A stretch of DNA of 64,000 bases from Apoderus coryli (taxonomy: Eukaryota; Arthropoda; Insecta; Coleoptera; Attelabidae), in contig OU452205.1 in NCBI GenBank assembly GCA_911728435.2, forward strand, positions 7,756,260-7,820,259, written 5' to 3'. The translations under genes and the position numbers were made by a program. How positions within the stretch are numbered: position 1 is the stretch's first letter; the number at the start of each line of letters is the position of its first letter. Positions 1-8,901 of the stretch are shown piece after piece. Under the pieces are notes generated by a model. The model was not told the origin of the DNA. It saw only the letters and a program-made list of their open reading frames with translations, and made no database searches.

Positions 1-669
1 TTGTTTCAATCTTAAAGACAATTTATTTTTTGGCATGCCAACATAAACATTATCACACGGTATCAAATAAACCACTTCAGATGTATTTTTTAGTGCTGTC
101 TTATCTTTCAAGTCAGTGAAAAGGTGTTGTAATTTGCTCTTTGAGTATAATATTAGTTTGGGGAGTCTCTAGACATTTAATAAGTCTCTTACTAAGACCT
201 TGTGGAATCTTTAGATACTTTTTTTCCCTAACATCAGAAACTGTCACTCTTGGGCCCTGTGGATGTATAGAATTGAACAAAATATTGTTGATAATATTCT
301 TAGGATAGGTTATTATGTAACCCAATCTTTCTAAGCATATCAAAATTTTTTTAATGAAAATGGATTGTTAGGTTTATGGGTTTTGAGTAACTCATATATC
401 TTGGGAGATATTGAATTTTTTGATATTAACTGCTTATAAGTTGTTTCCCATATAGAGCACCCATCATACAATTTCTTTAACAGTTTATTGAGTTTGTTCT
501 CGTAATTAGTCGTAATGTCTTTAGGTAACAGTGAGTAGGTCTTATTATGATTAACCAAGGTAAACATCTTTTCAAAATACTCCTTTCTATCCATAATTAC
601 AGTGGAGGTCCCTTTGTCGGACCACACAACGATGCTGTCATTATTGGATTTTAGGATTTTTTTTGCCAT
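1..669 (-). pseudogene. Penelope-like element, internally deleted (RT N-terminus joined to GIY-YIG endonuclease)
   Basis: Read on the minus strand, 669-340 encodes the N-terminal RT part of a Penelope-like element: a SDKGTSTVIMDRKEY block, and PKIYELLKTHKP as the usual IYGLPKIHKP motif. The next open stretch (343-113) is the linker after the RT thumb (KYLKIPQGLSKRLIKCL). Reading on to base 1 gives a GIY-YIG-like start, VVYLIPCDNVYVGM. The RT palm, including the catalytic YADD region, is missing between these parts. Only about 230 nt separate the RT N-terminus from the endonuclease, where several hundred residues are expected. The element runs off the left edge. Motif order and spelling are seen; the family is assigned from known PLE architecture. 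It cannot encode a working RT. Confidence 0.8.
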
Positions 670-810
670 AACATATGACTGTGAGAATATGTTCTTTTTC
701 CTTTTAAAATTAGTGATTATATTTAGTACACTTGGAACGATATTTTTATGTATTTGTTATTTTAATGACTAAATAAGGTAATTAGTTGTAGTTTTATATT
801 TGTTTGTATA

Positions 811-851
811 GGCCCTGAAGAAGTGTACGTACAGTAAACGAAACGTTGGCT
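811..851 (+). ncRNA. Hammerhead-like motif, Penelope type
   Basis: CTGAAGA (815-821) fits the hammerhead core CUGANGA. A hairpin-prone segment follows (TGTACGTACA palindrome), then GAAA (840-843), C, G, TT. Bases 811-814 (GGCC) pair with 848-851 (GGCT) as stem I, and AC/GT gives the two-pair stem III. The predicted cleavage point is after 847. Minimal hammerheads with very short stem III are known from Penelope-like elements. It lies beside a PLE fragment but on the opposite strand. Extra bases between the core and stem II make activity uncertain. Confidence 0.4.
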
Positions 852-1376
852 GAAATTTAGATTGTTTATTATTTGTCCAATAACGACACTTCCTGTTATC
901 CCTTAGTTTTAATAATATTAACAAATTTGGAATTTTGTTTAATTATCTACTAACCTAAAAAGCTCGTTCAATAAAACACGACTTAATTCCAGAGTCGGTC
1001 AACCACTATACTTTCACCAGACGGCCGTTTCATTGATCCACGACTCATCAGGGGTGACCGTAAGTAGTTGACTGCCAAAGTCTCTAAATATTATACTCTT
1101 TCGTGTATACTCCATATGGTAGAGAGATATAAAAGCTGCTTTTACAAGTTAAAAAAATGGACCTATCGGGATTTGTAATTCTCGAATTTAAAAAAGTAAA
1201 ATGTTTTGAAAAAGAAAATAATGAATTCAGCATTCGTTAGGAATATGGAAGTCAAGAGAAACAAACCATGCAATCAGCTCTGTTTCAGTGACATATCTGT
1301 ACGACTTTCATTAGAAATTTTCTGCCGGTATTCTTGTAACTTTAAATGTGCATATTAGTATATTATAGTGTTTCAA
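852..1376. other. No gene seen
   Basis: AT-rich sequence between the Penelope fragment and the microsatellite. I see no coding signal; part may be Penelope 5' sequence. Confidence 0.4.
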
Positions 1377-1419
<43 letters not shown>

Positions 1420-1420
1420 T
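1377..1420. repeat. (AAT)n microsatellite, left of the Dong element
   Basis: About 14 uninterrupted AAT/ATA units directly abut the 5' end of the R4/Dong-like retrotransposon. More AAT units follow its poly(A) tail at 5403-5418, so the element sits inside one microsatellite. Confidence 0.9.
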
Positions 1421-1566
1421 AATGTCTGGCCGGAAAAGGTACTGCAGCCAACAGTATACTTACCGCTACAGTAACGACGTAGACTGTACAGCCAGGGACG
1501 CAATGTCTGACCGGTTGGGGCATACCCACCGCTACCGTAATGCGTAAACGGTACAGTCAGTACGTC
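1421..1566 (+). repeat. Imperfect tandem repeat in the Dong 5' UTR
   Basis: Two diverged copies, 1421-1501 and 1502-1566. Both begin AATGTCTGnCCGG and share the blocks ACCGCTAC(A/C)GTAA and GTACAG. Repeated 5' UTR units often carry internal promoters in LINEs; that role is inferred only. Confidence 0.6.
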
Positions 1567-1693
1567 CAGCTGTCCAGCTGTCCCAATACCCACCTAGTAT
1601 CCTACTCCTAGTGTCCTTTGCACTACCAAACACCTTTCCCTAACCCCAATTGGCTGGCGGTAGCCATAAAACGCACACCATTTTCTATGAAAG

Positions 1694-4600
1694 ATGAGTC
1701 AAAGGAGAAATGAAAGAATGCGGCAGCCTGGAATGCCCCAGGGCACGTCTGGAGCCAACGCTGGACGTGGCAGTATGCGATCCGTTGGTGGTAGGTTGCT
1801 GAATAGGCGGGCACCTATCGCTCAAGAAACTACAGCCAACAGCAATAATGTGGAAATACCACCAGCTGACCCACAACCAGCAGCCAATGTTAGGGAGGAT
1901 AATCCTCCCCCCATAGCTCCTGGACGCAGTAGACGCATGAGATGGAGTACTAACTTGAATAAGGATGTCATGCGCTACTACTTCATAGCCACAAGCCTCG
2001 AAACGGATTTTACTGATTATAGGGATAGACTAAAGAATATGTTTGCTGCTGAACATCCAGAACACAATGATATTACAGCACAACGCCTATCCGATCAGCG
2101 TAGAGCAATACAGAGAAACAATCTATTAACCCAAATTGAAATTCAGTATATTTTAGACAGAGTGAGGGAGGAACTAAATATACCTCATACGCCCAATCAG
2201 TCTTTTGAGGATGACAATGTTTATGGTACCCATACACCCTCAGATTCGCCACGTGGTTCACCATTCAATAACATAGATATAGAGATTCCTCAAGAGCCCC
2301 ACCAAGAGGACGAAATACTTAATACTTACCATGCTAACTTACTGAAATACCTTGGAATGGACCCTAACGTTAGACCTCCCATACAAAAACTTAGATTTAA
2401 CAAGAACACAGGAACACTTATAAATAGAGCCAATTCCATCCTAGAACAAACGCTAAACGATGGTATGAATCTTGAAGAGGTACATTCCACGATATATTGC
2501 GCGGCAATTACCGTAGTGAGCCTTAATCAAAAATATACATCACCTAACAAAAAAAATACAGATGGGTATTTACCATCATGGCAACGCCGCCTCACCAATA
2601 AAATTAATGGCCTACGAAGGAGTATCGGTAAAACTCAACAGTACCACGACGGAAATAGAAACAACAGATTGCTTAGAACACTGCCGACAGACTTAAAAGA
2701 CATTATACAAACAATCAATGCCGAAACGGAAAATAAAGTGCGTACATACCTTGATACACTTAAACAAAAGTTAGCAGCATACTCAGCTCGATTAAAGAGA
2801 TACAGAGAAAGTTACTCAAGACGCAGAGACAACAGCCTATTTTCGAACAATGAAAAGGCGTTTTACTCATCACTATCAAAAAAATATGATAACCTTAACC
2901 CCCCAGATCTTGAAAGTCAGACCAACTACTGGACGAGTATATGGTCACAGAGCAATAACCATACAAAAAATACTTGGATAAACCAAGAAATGAAAGCACA
3001 GAACTCTCTACAACCAATGAATGAAATTGTAATAACCCAAGCAGATCTAACAGCTGCTTTAAAGAAAATTGCAAATTGGAAAGCGCCCGGACGCGATGGC
3101 TTGCATAGCTTTTGGTATAAACGATTCACAGCTTGTCATGAACTCTTAGTTAACAATTTCAACGATGTCATTAGATTTCCTAACAACTTTCCAACATTTT
3201 TAACTGAAGGACTTACTTATTTAATTCCAAAGACTGATAACCCGGATCACCCTTCGTTGTTTCGTCCCATTACATGCTTGCCGACCCTTTATAAGATCCT
3301 TACGTCGATATTATGTGCTAAACTTGAAGACCACCTGGAACTGGCTCAAGTGATGACAGATGAGCAGAAAGGTGCTAGACGCAACGTTATGGGATGCAAG
3401 GAGCAGCTGGTTGTCGATTCCGTAGTTATGCAGCAGTTGAGGGTGGGGCAGAGAAATGCACACATTGCATACATCGACTATAAAAAAGCATTTGACTCTG
3501 TCCCTCACTCTTGGCTCAAATTTGTATTGACACTGTATAAAGTACATCCTACGCTTATACTTTTTCTTGAGACAACTATGAGGGCCTGGCGAACCACACT
3601 GTCTCAAAAAATAAATAACGAACTAGTATTTAGCGGGAGCATACCTCTGCGCAGAGGTATCTTTCAGGGGGATTCGCTCAGTGCCCTATGGTTTTGTCTG
3701 TCTCTAAACCCAATTTCAAACACTCTTAAGAAAACAGAGTATGGAGTAAAATTAAAAAATAATGTACAGGATCTCTTAGTAAGTCACCTTTTCTATGTTG
3801 ATGACCTAAAAGTATATGCAGCAAATGACAGACAGCTGAGAGCCATGCTAAAGCTGGTGCATGATATGAGTTCGGACATAGGTATGACTTTTGGACTGGA
3901 GAAGTGCCGCACGATCAAAATGGTCAAAGGGGTACTTAAAGAGTCACAACCTATAGAAATTAATAACGAGGTCGTCATACAAGGTATTGAAGAACCCTAT
4001 AAATACCTGGGTATAGATCAGACCCATAAAATAGAACATACAACGATGAAATCGAAACTGTCTACTGAATTTGAAAAGCGAGTTAAGCTAATTATCAAAA
4101 CAAAACTAAACTCAAAAAATATCGTTAAGGCTATAAACACATATGCAATATCTGCCTTAACCCATTCCTTTGGCATAATCAGATGGTCTGATACAGATCT
4201 TGATGCACTAAATAGACGAATCAGAACACTTCTAACGCACAAAAGAATGCATCACCCAAATGCATGCACTGAGAGAGTCACATTGCCTAGATGCCTGGGA
4301 GGTAGAGGTTTAAAAGATGTTAAAGCAATGTACTATGAACAGCTGGATAATATTAGAAAATATTTTTACAAAAACTCGGATAAACCGATGTACCGTGCAG
4401 TGATCGAGGCAGATAAAAATTTGACCACACTTAATTTAAAATCCCGAGAATATAACCCAAAAACACACATTACTACCAACGAGGATAAAATTAGGATGTG
4501 GTCAGGAAAGCAACTCCATGGAAGATTTTACAACTCCGTTCAAAACAATTACGTTGACAAATCCCTCTCTTTTATGTGGGCTACAAAAGGTTACCTCCAT

Positions 4601-5263
4601 CCTGAAACTGAAGGATTCTTAATGGCCACGCAGGACCAAGTTATAAAAACACGAAATTACGCCAAATACATACTGGGAGAAGACCTGAGTTCTGATAAAT
4701 GCCGCAAGTGCGGAGCTGTTTCCGAAACTATAGATCATATTTTGGGATCCTGTAACACACTAGCAAATACGAAGTACTTGACTCGACACAATCAAGTAGC
4801 ACATATAATCCATCAGAAAATACTGATAGACAGAAAAATGAAAACCGAAATTGTCCCCTACTACAAATATGTGCCAAACGAAGTTGAGGAAAACGATCAA
4901 TTTAAAATATATTGGGACAAAACAATTTACACCGATCATACAATAGAACACAACCGTCCTGATATTACATTAATAGACAAGAAAAAACACACAACATATC
5001 TAATTGATGTTTCTATACCAGGAACACACAATCTGCAACAAAAACATACGGAAAAATTAAACAAATATCAAGCGCTTCAACATGAAATAAAGCGCATCTG
5101 GAATATGAGGGAAGTGTACATAATACCTATAATACTATCGTCGATAGGAGTAATACCGAAAAATTTGGAAAAGAACCTAAAAATGATTCAAATCCCTATT
5201 ACCGTAATTGAGGAGATGCAGAAAGCTGCGATACTGCAATCTCTCAACATCTCAACATTGTGA
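1694..5263 (+). CDS. R4/Dong-type reverse transcriptase / endonuclease polyprotein (1189 aa)
   Basis: Performs target-primed reverse transcription: the endonuclease nicks chromosomal DNA and the RT copies element RNA onto it. The N-terminus (about 1-80) is Pro/Arg/Asn-rich. A basic region at about 80-160 (RMRWSTNLNKDVMRYYF onward) is the Myb-like DNA-binding part. RT runs from about 455 (NWKAPGRDG) through IAYIDYKKAFDSVPHSW to the catalytic F-YVDD, with Asp at 703 and 704. A CCHC zinc knuckle (C-x2-C-x8-H-x4-C) spans 1003-1020. A restriction-like endonuclease follows, with RPD (Asp1090) and LIDVSIP (Asp1105). The start is the first in-frame Met after the 5' UTR; the ATG at 1687 is out of frame. 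There are no frameshifts or internal stops, so the protein could be functional. Clade is judged from target and domain layout rather than a tree. Confidence 0.93.
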   Translation: MSQRRNERMRQPGMPQGTSGANAGRGSMRSVGGRLLNRRAPIAQETTANSNNVEIPPADPQPAANVREDNPPPIAPGRSRRMRWSTNLNKDVMRYYFIATSLETDFTDYRDRLKNMFAAEHPEHNDITAQRLSDQRRAIQRNNLLTQIEIQYILDRVREELNIPHTPNQSFEDDNVYGTHTPSDSPRGSPFNNIDIEIPQEPHQEDEILNTYHANLLKYLGMDPNVRPPIQKLRFNKNTGTLINRANSILEQTLNDGMNLEEVHSTIYCAAITVVSLNQKYTSPNKKNTDGYLPSWQRRLTNKINGLRRSIGKTQQYHDGNRNNRLLRTLPTDLKDIIQTINAETENKVRTYLDTLKQKLAAYSARLKRYRESYSRRRDNSLFSNNEKAFYSSLSKKYDNLNPPDLESQTNYWTSIWSQSNNHTKNTWINQEMKAQNSLQPMNEIVITQADLTAALKKIANWKAPGRDGLHSFWYKRFTACHELLVNNFNDVIRFPNNFPTFLTEGLTYLIPKTDNPDHPSLFRPITCLPTLYKILTSILCAKLEDHLELAQVMTDEQKGARRNVMGCKEQLVVDSVVMQQLRVGQRNAHIAYIDYKKAFDSVPHSWLKFVLTLYKVHPTLILFLETTMRAWRTTLSQKINNELVFSGSIPLRRGIFQGDSLSALWFCLSLNPISNTLKKTEYGVKLKNNVQDLLVSHLFYVDDLKVYAANDRQLRAMLKLVHDMSSDIGMTFGLEKCRTIKMVKGVLKESQPIEINNEVVIQGIEEPYKYLGIDQTHKIEHTTMKSKLSTEFEKRVKLIIKTKLNSKNIVKAINTYAISALTHSFGIIRWSDTDLDALNRRIRTLLTHKRMHHPNACTERVTLPRCLGGRGLKDVKAMYYEQLDNIRKYFYKNSDKPMYRAVIEADKNLTTLNLKSREYNPKTHITTNEDKIRMWSGKQLHGRFYNSVQNNYVDKSLSFMWATKGYLHPETEGFLMATQDQVIKTRNYAKYILGEDLSSDKCRKCGAVSETIDHILGSCNTLANTKYLTRHNQVAHIIHQKILIDRKMKTEIVPYYKYVPNEVEENDQFKIYWDKTIYTDHTIEHNRPDITLIDKKKHTTYLIDVSIPGTHNLQQKHTEKLNKYQALQHEIKRIWNMREVYIIPIILSSIGVIPKNLEKNLKMIQIPITVIEEMQKAAILQSLNISTL

Positions 5264-5344
5264 GATCTTTCTTGGCTGTTGGCAATGCTCATGAATCTTG
5301 AAACCTTGTTTTCCGATTCTAAAGCAAAATATACCCTTATGGTG

Positions 5345-5402
<58 letters not shown>

Positions 5403-5407
<5 letters not shown>

Positions 5408-5930
5408 ATAATAATAAAGTACTTTTATTGCATTATATCTGTCGTTACAAACATACAAATCTTAATTATTTAATGCAACGGGGCGAGTTTTTGTACGGTG
5501 CTTTGCAAGCAAATAACCGTCTGTTCCGCATATTTGAGGTAAAAATTTGTCGCCAGGCATCAACTTGGTGGCGTGTAGGCTCGAATTTGGACCATTTAAA
5601 TCGATTTTTGCCGTAGAAATAAATATTTGTTATCCTCAAATATTTCTTTGTCTAAATTTATATCCAGGGTTTCTTCTTACGAGCTATTACTTTCTACATC
5701 GTCTACACTTTGGCACTCATATTGATTAATATGTACATTTTCCTCTTCCGGTCTATCAGCTTCTCATCAGAAAAATCGCCACGAACTTCTTCAAACAAAG
5801 CCGTAACAGTTTTTTCATAATGTGGATAAAAAAAGCGACCTTTATCGTGAAGCGTCATTTAAAAAAAATCGGTTGTATCGCCCCAAAACTTTCCCAACAT
5901 GATAATATAATATAATCAATAATATAACCT
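5403..5930. other. (AAT)n remainder, then sequence without a recognisable gene
   Basis: The AAT units at 5403-5418 are the right half of the Dong target microsatellite. Several short ORFs overlap at 5428-5729, but I see no domain or splice pattern. Confidence 0.5.
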
Positions 5931-5934
5931 GTGT

Positions 5935-6125
5935 AACAAAGCAGAATTTTAATAATAATTATTATTATAATTGTATTATTGTCATTATTTCCAATAAACT
6001 AATGTAACAAACTAACTAATTTATTCAAAAGTTAAAACAAAAATATTGCCAGAGCTGGGATTCGAACCCATAACCTTCCGCATTCGAAGCGAATGATCTA
6101 TCATCCCTGTGCGCTAAAGTAAAAT
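5935..6125 (-). mobile_element. tRNA-derived SINE, copy A
   Basis: On the minus strand the head (about 6118-6050) is tRNA-like. It has a D-arm-like TAGCGCA, an anticodon-like hairpin, a T arm with B box GGTTCGAATCC and a 3' CTCTGGC. The matching 5' acceptor strand is missing and the anticodon loop is abnormal, so it is not a working tRNA gene. The tail (GTTTGTT, TTTATTGGA, ACAATTATAATA) matches the tail of the copy at 47.8 kb. Shared head plus shared tail defines a SINE family. Confidence 0.6.
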
Positions 6126-6580
6126 ACGTACTTTGTGATAGAGTCCCTGGGACTGCGCCATGCACGCTTTCTGTGTTTGCAGTGAAATGAGAGAGATGTC
6201 ACTAGAATATGTTTTAAATAACATCGTATTAGGAAGGTAGATGGGGGTGCATACACGTCGGTTAAGGGTTTAATTAGTATAATAGTGATCTCACACTTAA
6301 TGATTTTTGCGAAGGACAATATTAATTTGGCACATGAGTGCTTTAAAAGTTCACTAGTATGTTTTGCATGAACTTTATCTTGTCATCGAAATTAATTCCT
6401 GAATATTATTCTCTCACTTTAAATCGTTCAAATAATTAAATAGTTCATGGATAAGAAACCTGTAACGTAGGCGCTTCCCTTTGATACAGGTAATAAGGAA
6501 AACGTTAACAAATATTTATAAATAATACACCAGACCATCATTTCGCATATATTTCCTATAGGTAATGTTCTTTGGATACA
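6126..6580. other. No gene seen
   Basis: Between SINE copy A and the poly(A) signals of the secreted-protein gene. No coding or repeat structure is recognised. Confidence 0.4.
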
Positions 6581-6586
6581 ACAGGT

Positions 6587-6607
6587 TTTATTTCAACTAT
6601 TTTTATT
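6587..6607 (-). terminator. Poly(A) signals of the secreted-protein gene
   Basis: Two AATAAA hexamers on the minus strand, at 6607-6602 and 6592-6587, follow the TAG stop at 6692 at the normal spacing. Confidence 0.6.
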
Positions 6608-6691
6608 TGAGAACATTATAAATCTTCCTACTGTGAACCAATATGTATTGGGGGTGGTGCATTTTCTAAAAAAGAAAATAAGATATATTAT

Positions 6692-7706
6692 CTAGCAACA
6701 CTTTTTTTTCGAAACACTACCTTTCCGTACAGGTCCTAAGACACTACCTCCTAAACCAGCAAAATTAGCCCCAGCAAAGCCACCAGAACCAACTGCCGCA
6801 CCATCAGAGATATCACCGCCATCGTATGTACCACTTATTGGTGCGTCATCCGCTAAAAAGATATATAAAAGAAAACAAACAAAAACTTTCAAAGTCAACT
6901 CCACAAAAAACTTTTAATTTAGTTATGTAAAGGAAACCAGTTTCGGCTCAACAAGCCATCATCAGTCCATTCTTACAAAAACATCTGTGTAGGTACAGAA
7001 AAAATATCAAACATGAATAACATTACACAAAAACAAACAAACACCTGTGTGACTCAACACTTTTACTAAAACAAAAAAATCCTAAAACCGTATCCTGAGT
7101 AGTTTTCGAGGTCGAGCCGGCGTCCTTTCTTATCTGTACACCCGGTACAAAGATGGCCAGTAAATATCTAAACAAAAGTAAGAAAAATTTTAGTACCAAG
7201 TACGCCATTCACAAATATTTCCAAAAAAAAAATGCTTTACTCAATTTAGGTTTTCATGACTGTATTTTTAACGAGACTAAAGGCTTTTACAAATATCACG
7301 ACAAGGAAAATTTCTGATTAGAACTAACGAAAAATATATTCGGAGTTTTATGTTTCTATGGAGGATGTTCCAACTAAAAAACTATCAGTATCAGAATATC
7401 CAATACATTTAACGAACACCATATATACAACAAGAACTGCAACTTTAACTCACATGAATATCGTATAGATAAAGTTCCACTACCCTGTGCTGATTCCGTT
7501 GCTGTTGTCTGTGTCTGTTCTGTGGTGTTTGCTTCTATTAAAATGTAACAATAATTAGACTAGAGTAAATACAGTGGAGTTTCAGTTATAACTAGTCTAT
7601 GAGATATTATGGTGTATTTATTTACTACAATAAACTTCTTACCGAAATGCCCAAAAACACCAAAGGCTAACGCTACAACAAGTATAACTACAACTTTGGT
7701 CTCCAT
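6692..7706 (-). CDS. Small secreted glycine-rich protein, three exons (101 aa)
   Basis: Exon 1 is 7706-7643, exon 2 is 7534-7454, exon 3 is 6852-6692. Joined, they give 306 nt: 101 codons plus TAG. Exon 1 encodes a signal peptide (METKVVVILVVALAFGVFG). Exon 2 is Thr/Gln/Ser-rich. Exon 3 is acidic, then Gly/Ala-rich (VGSGGFAGANFAGLGGS), with a basic C-terminus KKKCC. Donors are CG|GTAAG and AT|GTGAGTT; acceptors are TTAATAG and TTTTTAG. Both introns are phase 1, so the frame is kept throughout. A TATA box lies 43-51 bp upstream of the ATG, and two AATAAA signals lie 85-105 nt after the stop. I do not recognise the family. A secreted peptide (immune, cuticular or glandular) is possible, but nothing here decides. 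The second intron holds a hammerhead-like motif. Confidence 0.82.
6931..6970 (-). ncRNA. Hammerhead-like motif inside intron 2 of the secreted-protein gene
   Basis: Minus strand: CTGATGA (6965-6959), a perfect four-pair stem GGCT/AGCC, GAAA, then CTGGTT and TCC. GGA/TCC forms stem I, and AC-TG-GT gives a two-pair stem III with a two-base loop. All conserved core bases are present. One extra T lies between the core and stem II, as in most copies in this window. Confidence 0.5.
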
Positions 7707-7747
7707 TTTGGCTGCTTTCGTGTGTATTCCTTACTGTATAATAAGTG

Positions 7748-7757
7748 CTTTATATAG
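7748..7757 (-). promoter_or_regulatory. TATA box of the secreted-protein gene
   Basis: CTATATAAAG on the minus strand. An Inr-like TACAGTAA lies about 20-25 nt downstream, giving a 5' UTR of about 25-30 nt before the ATG at 7706. Confidence 0.65.
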
Positions 7758-7900
7758 TAACTTTTCATAGCCTGTACGTGGAAAATATAATGCATTATGG
7801 CGTTTGTTTAAGTACGTGAATATTTTGAATCATAAAAAATTGAATTCACAAAAGAGAAATTAATAAAACTTTTACAAACCGAAATTTTATGTAGAACAAT

Positions 7901-8898
7901 AGCTTCGTTCGCGGCCACGATTCTGAATTGATTCTGAACTGAATCGTCACAGAACTGGTTTTAAAGCGCAGGCGCGGTTGGAAATGCGTTCATAACTGCA
8001 ATCACCGCGAACGCAAAATAGAACTAAAATAGAATCGCATAGCTGGATGCCGGAATATTTTAATTTTACGTTGTATGTTCTGTTGTTGTCGTGCAACAGT
8101 TGTTAATAAAAGTTAGACATTTGAAGAAATTTGAGTTATATTTTCGATTTTTATGTTGACGTGTTCAATCTTTAATCACTGTTCAGTCCAGTTCATTCAA
8201 ATATTATCCCTATTATGAAGATACTGTCCCGCAATTTAGTGAAGAAGAATATCGTGAACATTTAAATAATGACAGAAAACACAAACACAACCACATTTTA
8301 ATTTTTAATAAAATTTTAATAATGTAATGGAAACAAGAAACGTTGTTTAATTGAAAACTTATTTTATTTTTGTTGTTTTCAATTTTTTTAGGACATCACG
8401 GTCACTAAATACTTCATAAGAAATAAAAAGTAAAACCTCAATAATAACAGACACAAAAAATGTCTGCTTTTATTTATAATACTCAGATCTATCTACCTGA
8501 AAAAATAAAATCCTTCAACCCCTATTCTACTCTTTCTTGGATGTCTTCTTCTTTGTAGTCACTGACACTGTCTAAAACCCTTACCATTGTCTTTATAAAG
8601 ACAATGCTCTTATATACCTACAAGGATAAAACATATAAAAAATAAATAAATATAACCAGTGTATAATTGTTGGTTAGCTAGACTGCGCATGTCAAAACCA
8701 ACAGTTCTTCCTCAGTCCGTAGAACTGAAAAATCGATTCAGAACCGGTAATGAACTGATTCTTTTTTCACCGCGAACGCCAAACTGTTTGATTCTATTAC
8801 TAGTAGTCCGATAATTTTTTCACCGCGAACGCCGAAATCGAAACTGCGCAAGCGTAGAGAACTAGAACCAATTCAGAATCGTGGCCGCGAACGAAGCT
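7901..8898. mobile_element. PIF/Harbinger-like DNA transposon, non-autonomous (998 bp)
   Basis: Perfect 29-bp terminal inverted repeats begin AGCTTCGTTCGCGGCCACG. A 3-bp duplication AAT lies at 7898-7900 and 8899-8901. Subterminal CACCGCGAACGC occurs near 7990, 8770 and 8821. A short open stretch at 8185-8285 resembles the N-terminus of Harbinger transposase. Three-base duplications are usual in this superfamily, although the usual target is TWA. The element starts about 150 bp upstream of the TATA box of the secreted-protein gene. Confidence 0.7.
8185..8285 (+). pseudogene. Harbinger transposase fragment
   Basis: The frame from 8185 reads KYYPYYEDTVPQFSEEEYRE, similar to the F-E-D-x-V-P-x-Y-x-E-x-E-F block near the start of PIF/Harbinger nucleases. 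It then decays; no DDE domain remains. Confidence 0.4.
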
Positions 8899-8901
8899 AA
8901 T

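Larger units (their letters stand above)
1421..5405 (+). mobile_element. R4/Dong-type non-LTR retrotransposon, apparently full length
   Basis: A 4.0-kb element with a 273-nt 5' UTR, one long ORF (1694-5263), a short 3' UTR and a tail of about 61 A (5345-5405). AAT repeats flank both ends. Dong elements of the R4 clade are known to insert into TAA repeats and carry one ORF with a C-terminal restriction-like endonuclease; both traits are present. An intact ORF and a long unbroken A tail suggest recent insertion. No target duplication can be resolved because the target is itself a repeat. Confidence 0.88.

Noticed and set aside
1363..1593. Minus ORF with a poly-Ile run
   Set aside because: Translation of the AAT microsatellite and the element 5' UTR.
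5252..5473. ORFs with long poly-Phe or poly-Lys runs on both strands
   Set aside because: They are translations of the Dong poly(A) tail.
6050..6118. tRNA gene (minus)
   Set aside because: T arm and 3' CTCTGGC look right, but there is no matching 5' acceptor strand, the anticodon loop is abnormal, and the tail is shared with another locus; called a SINE.
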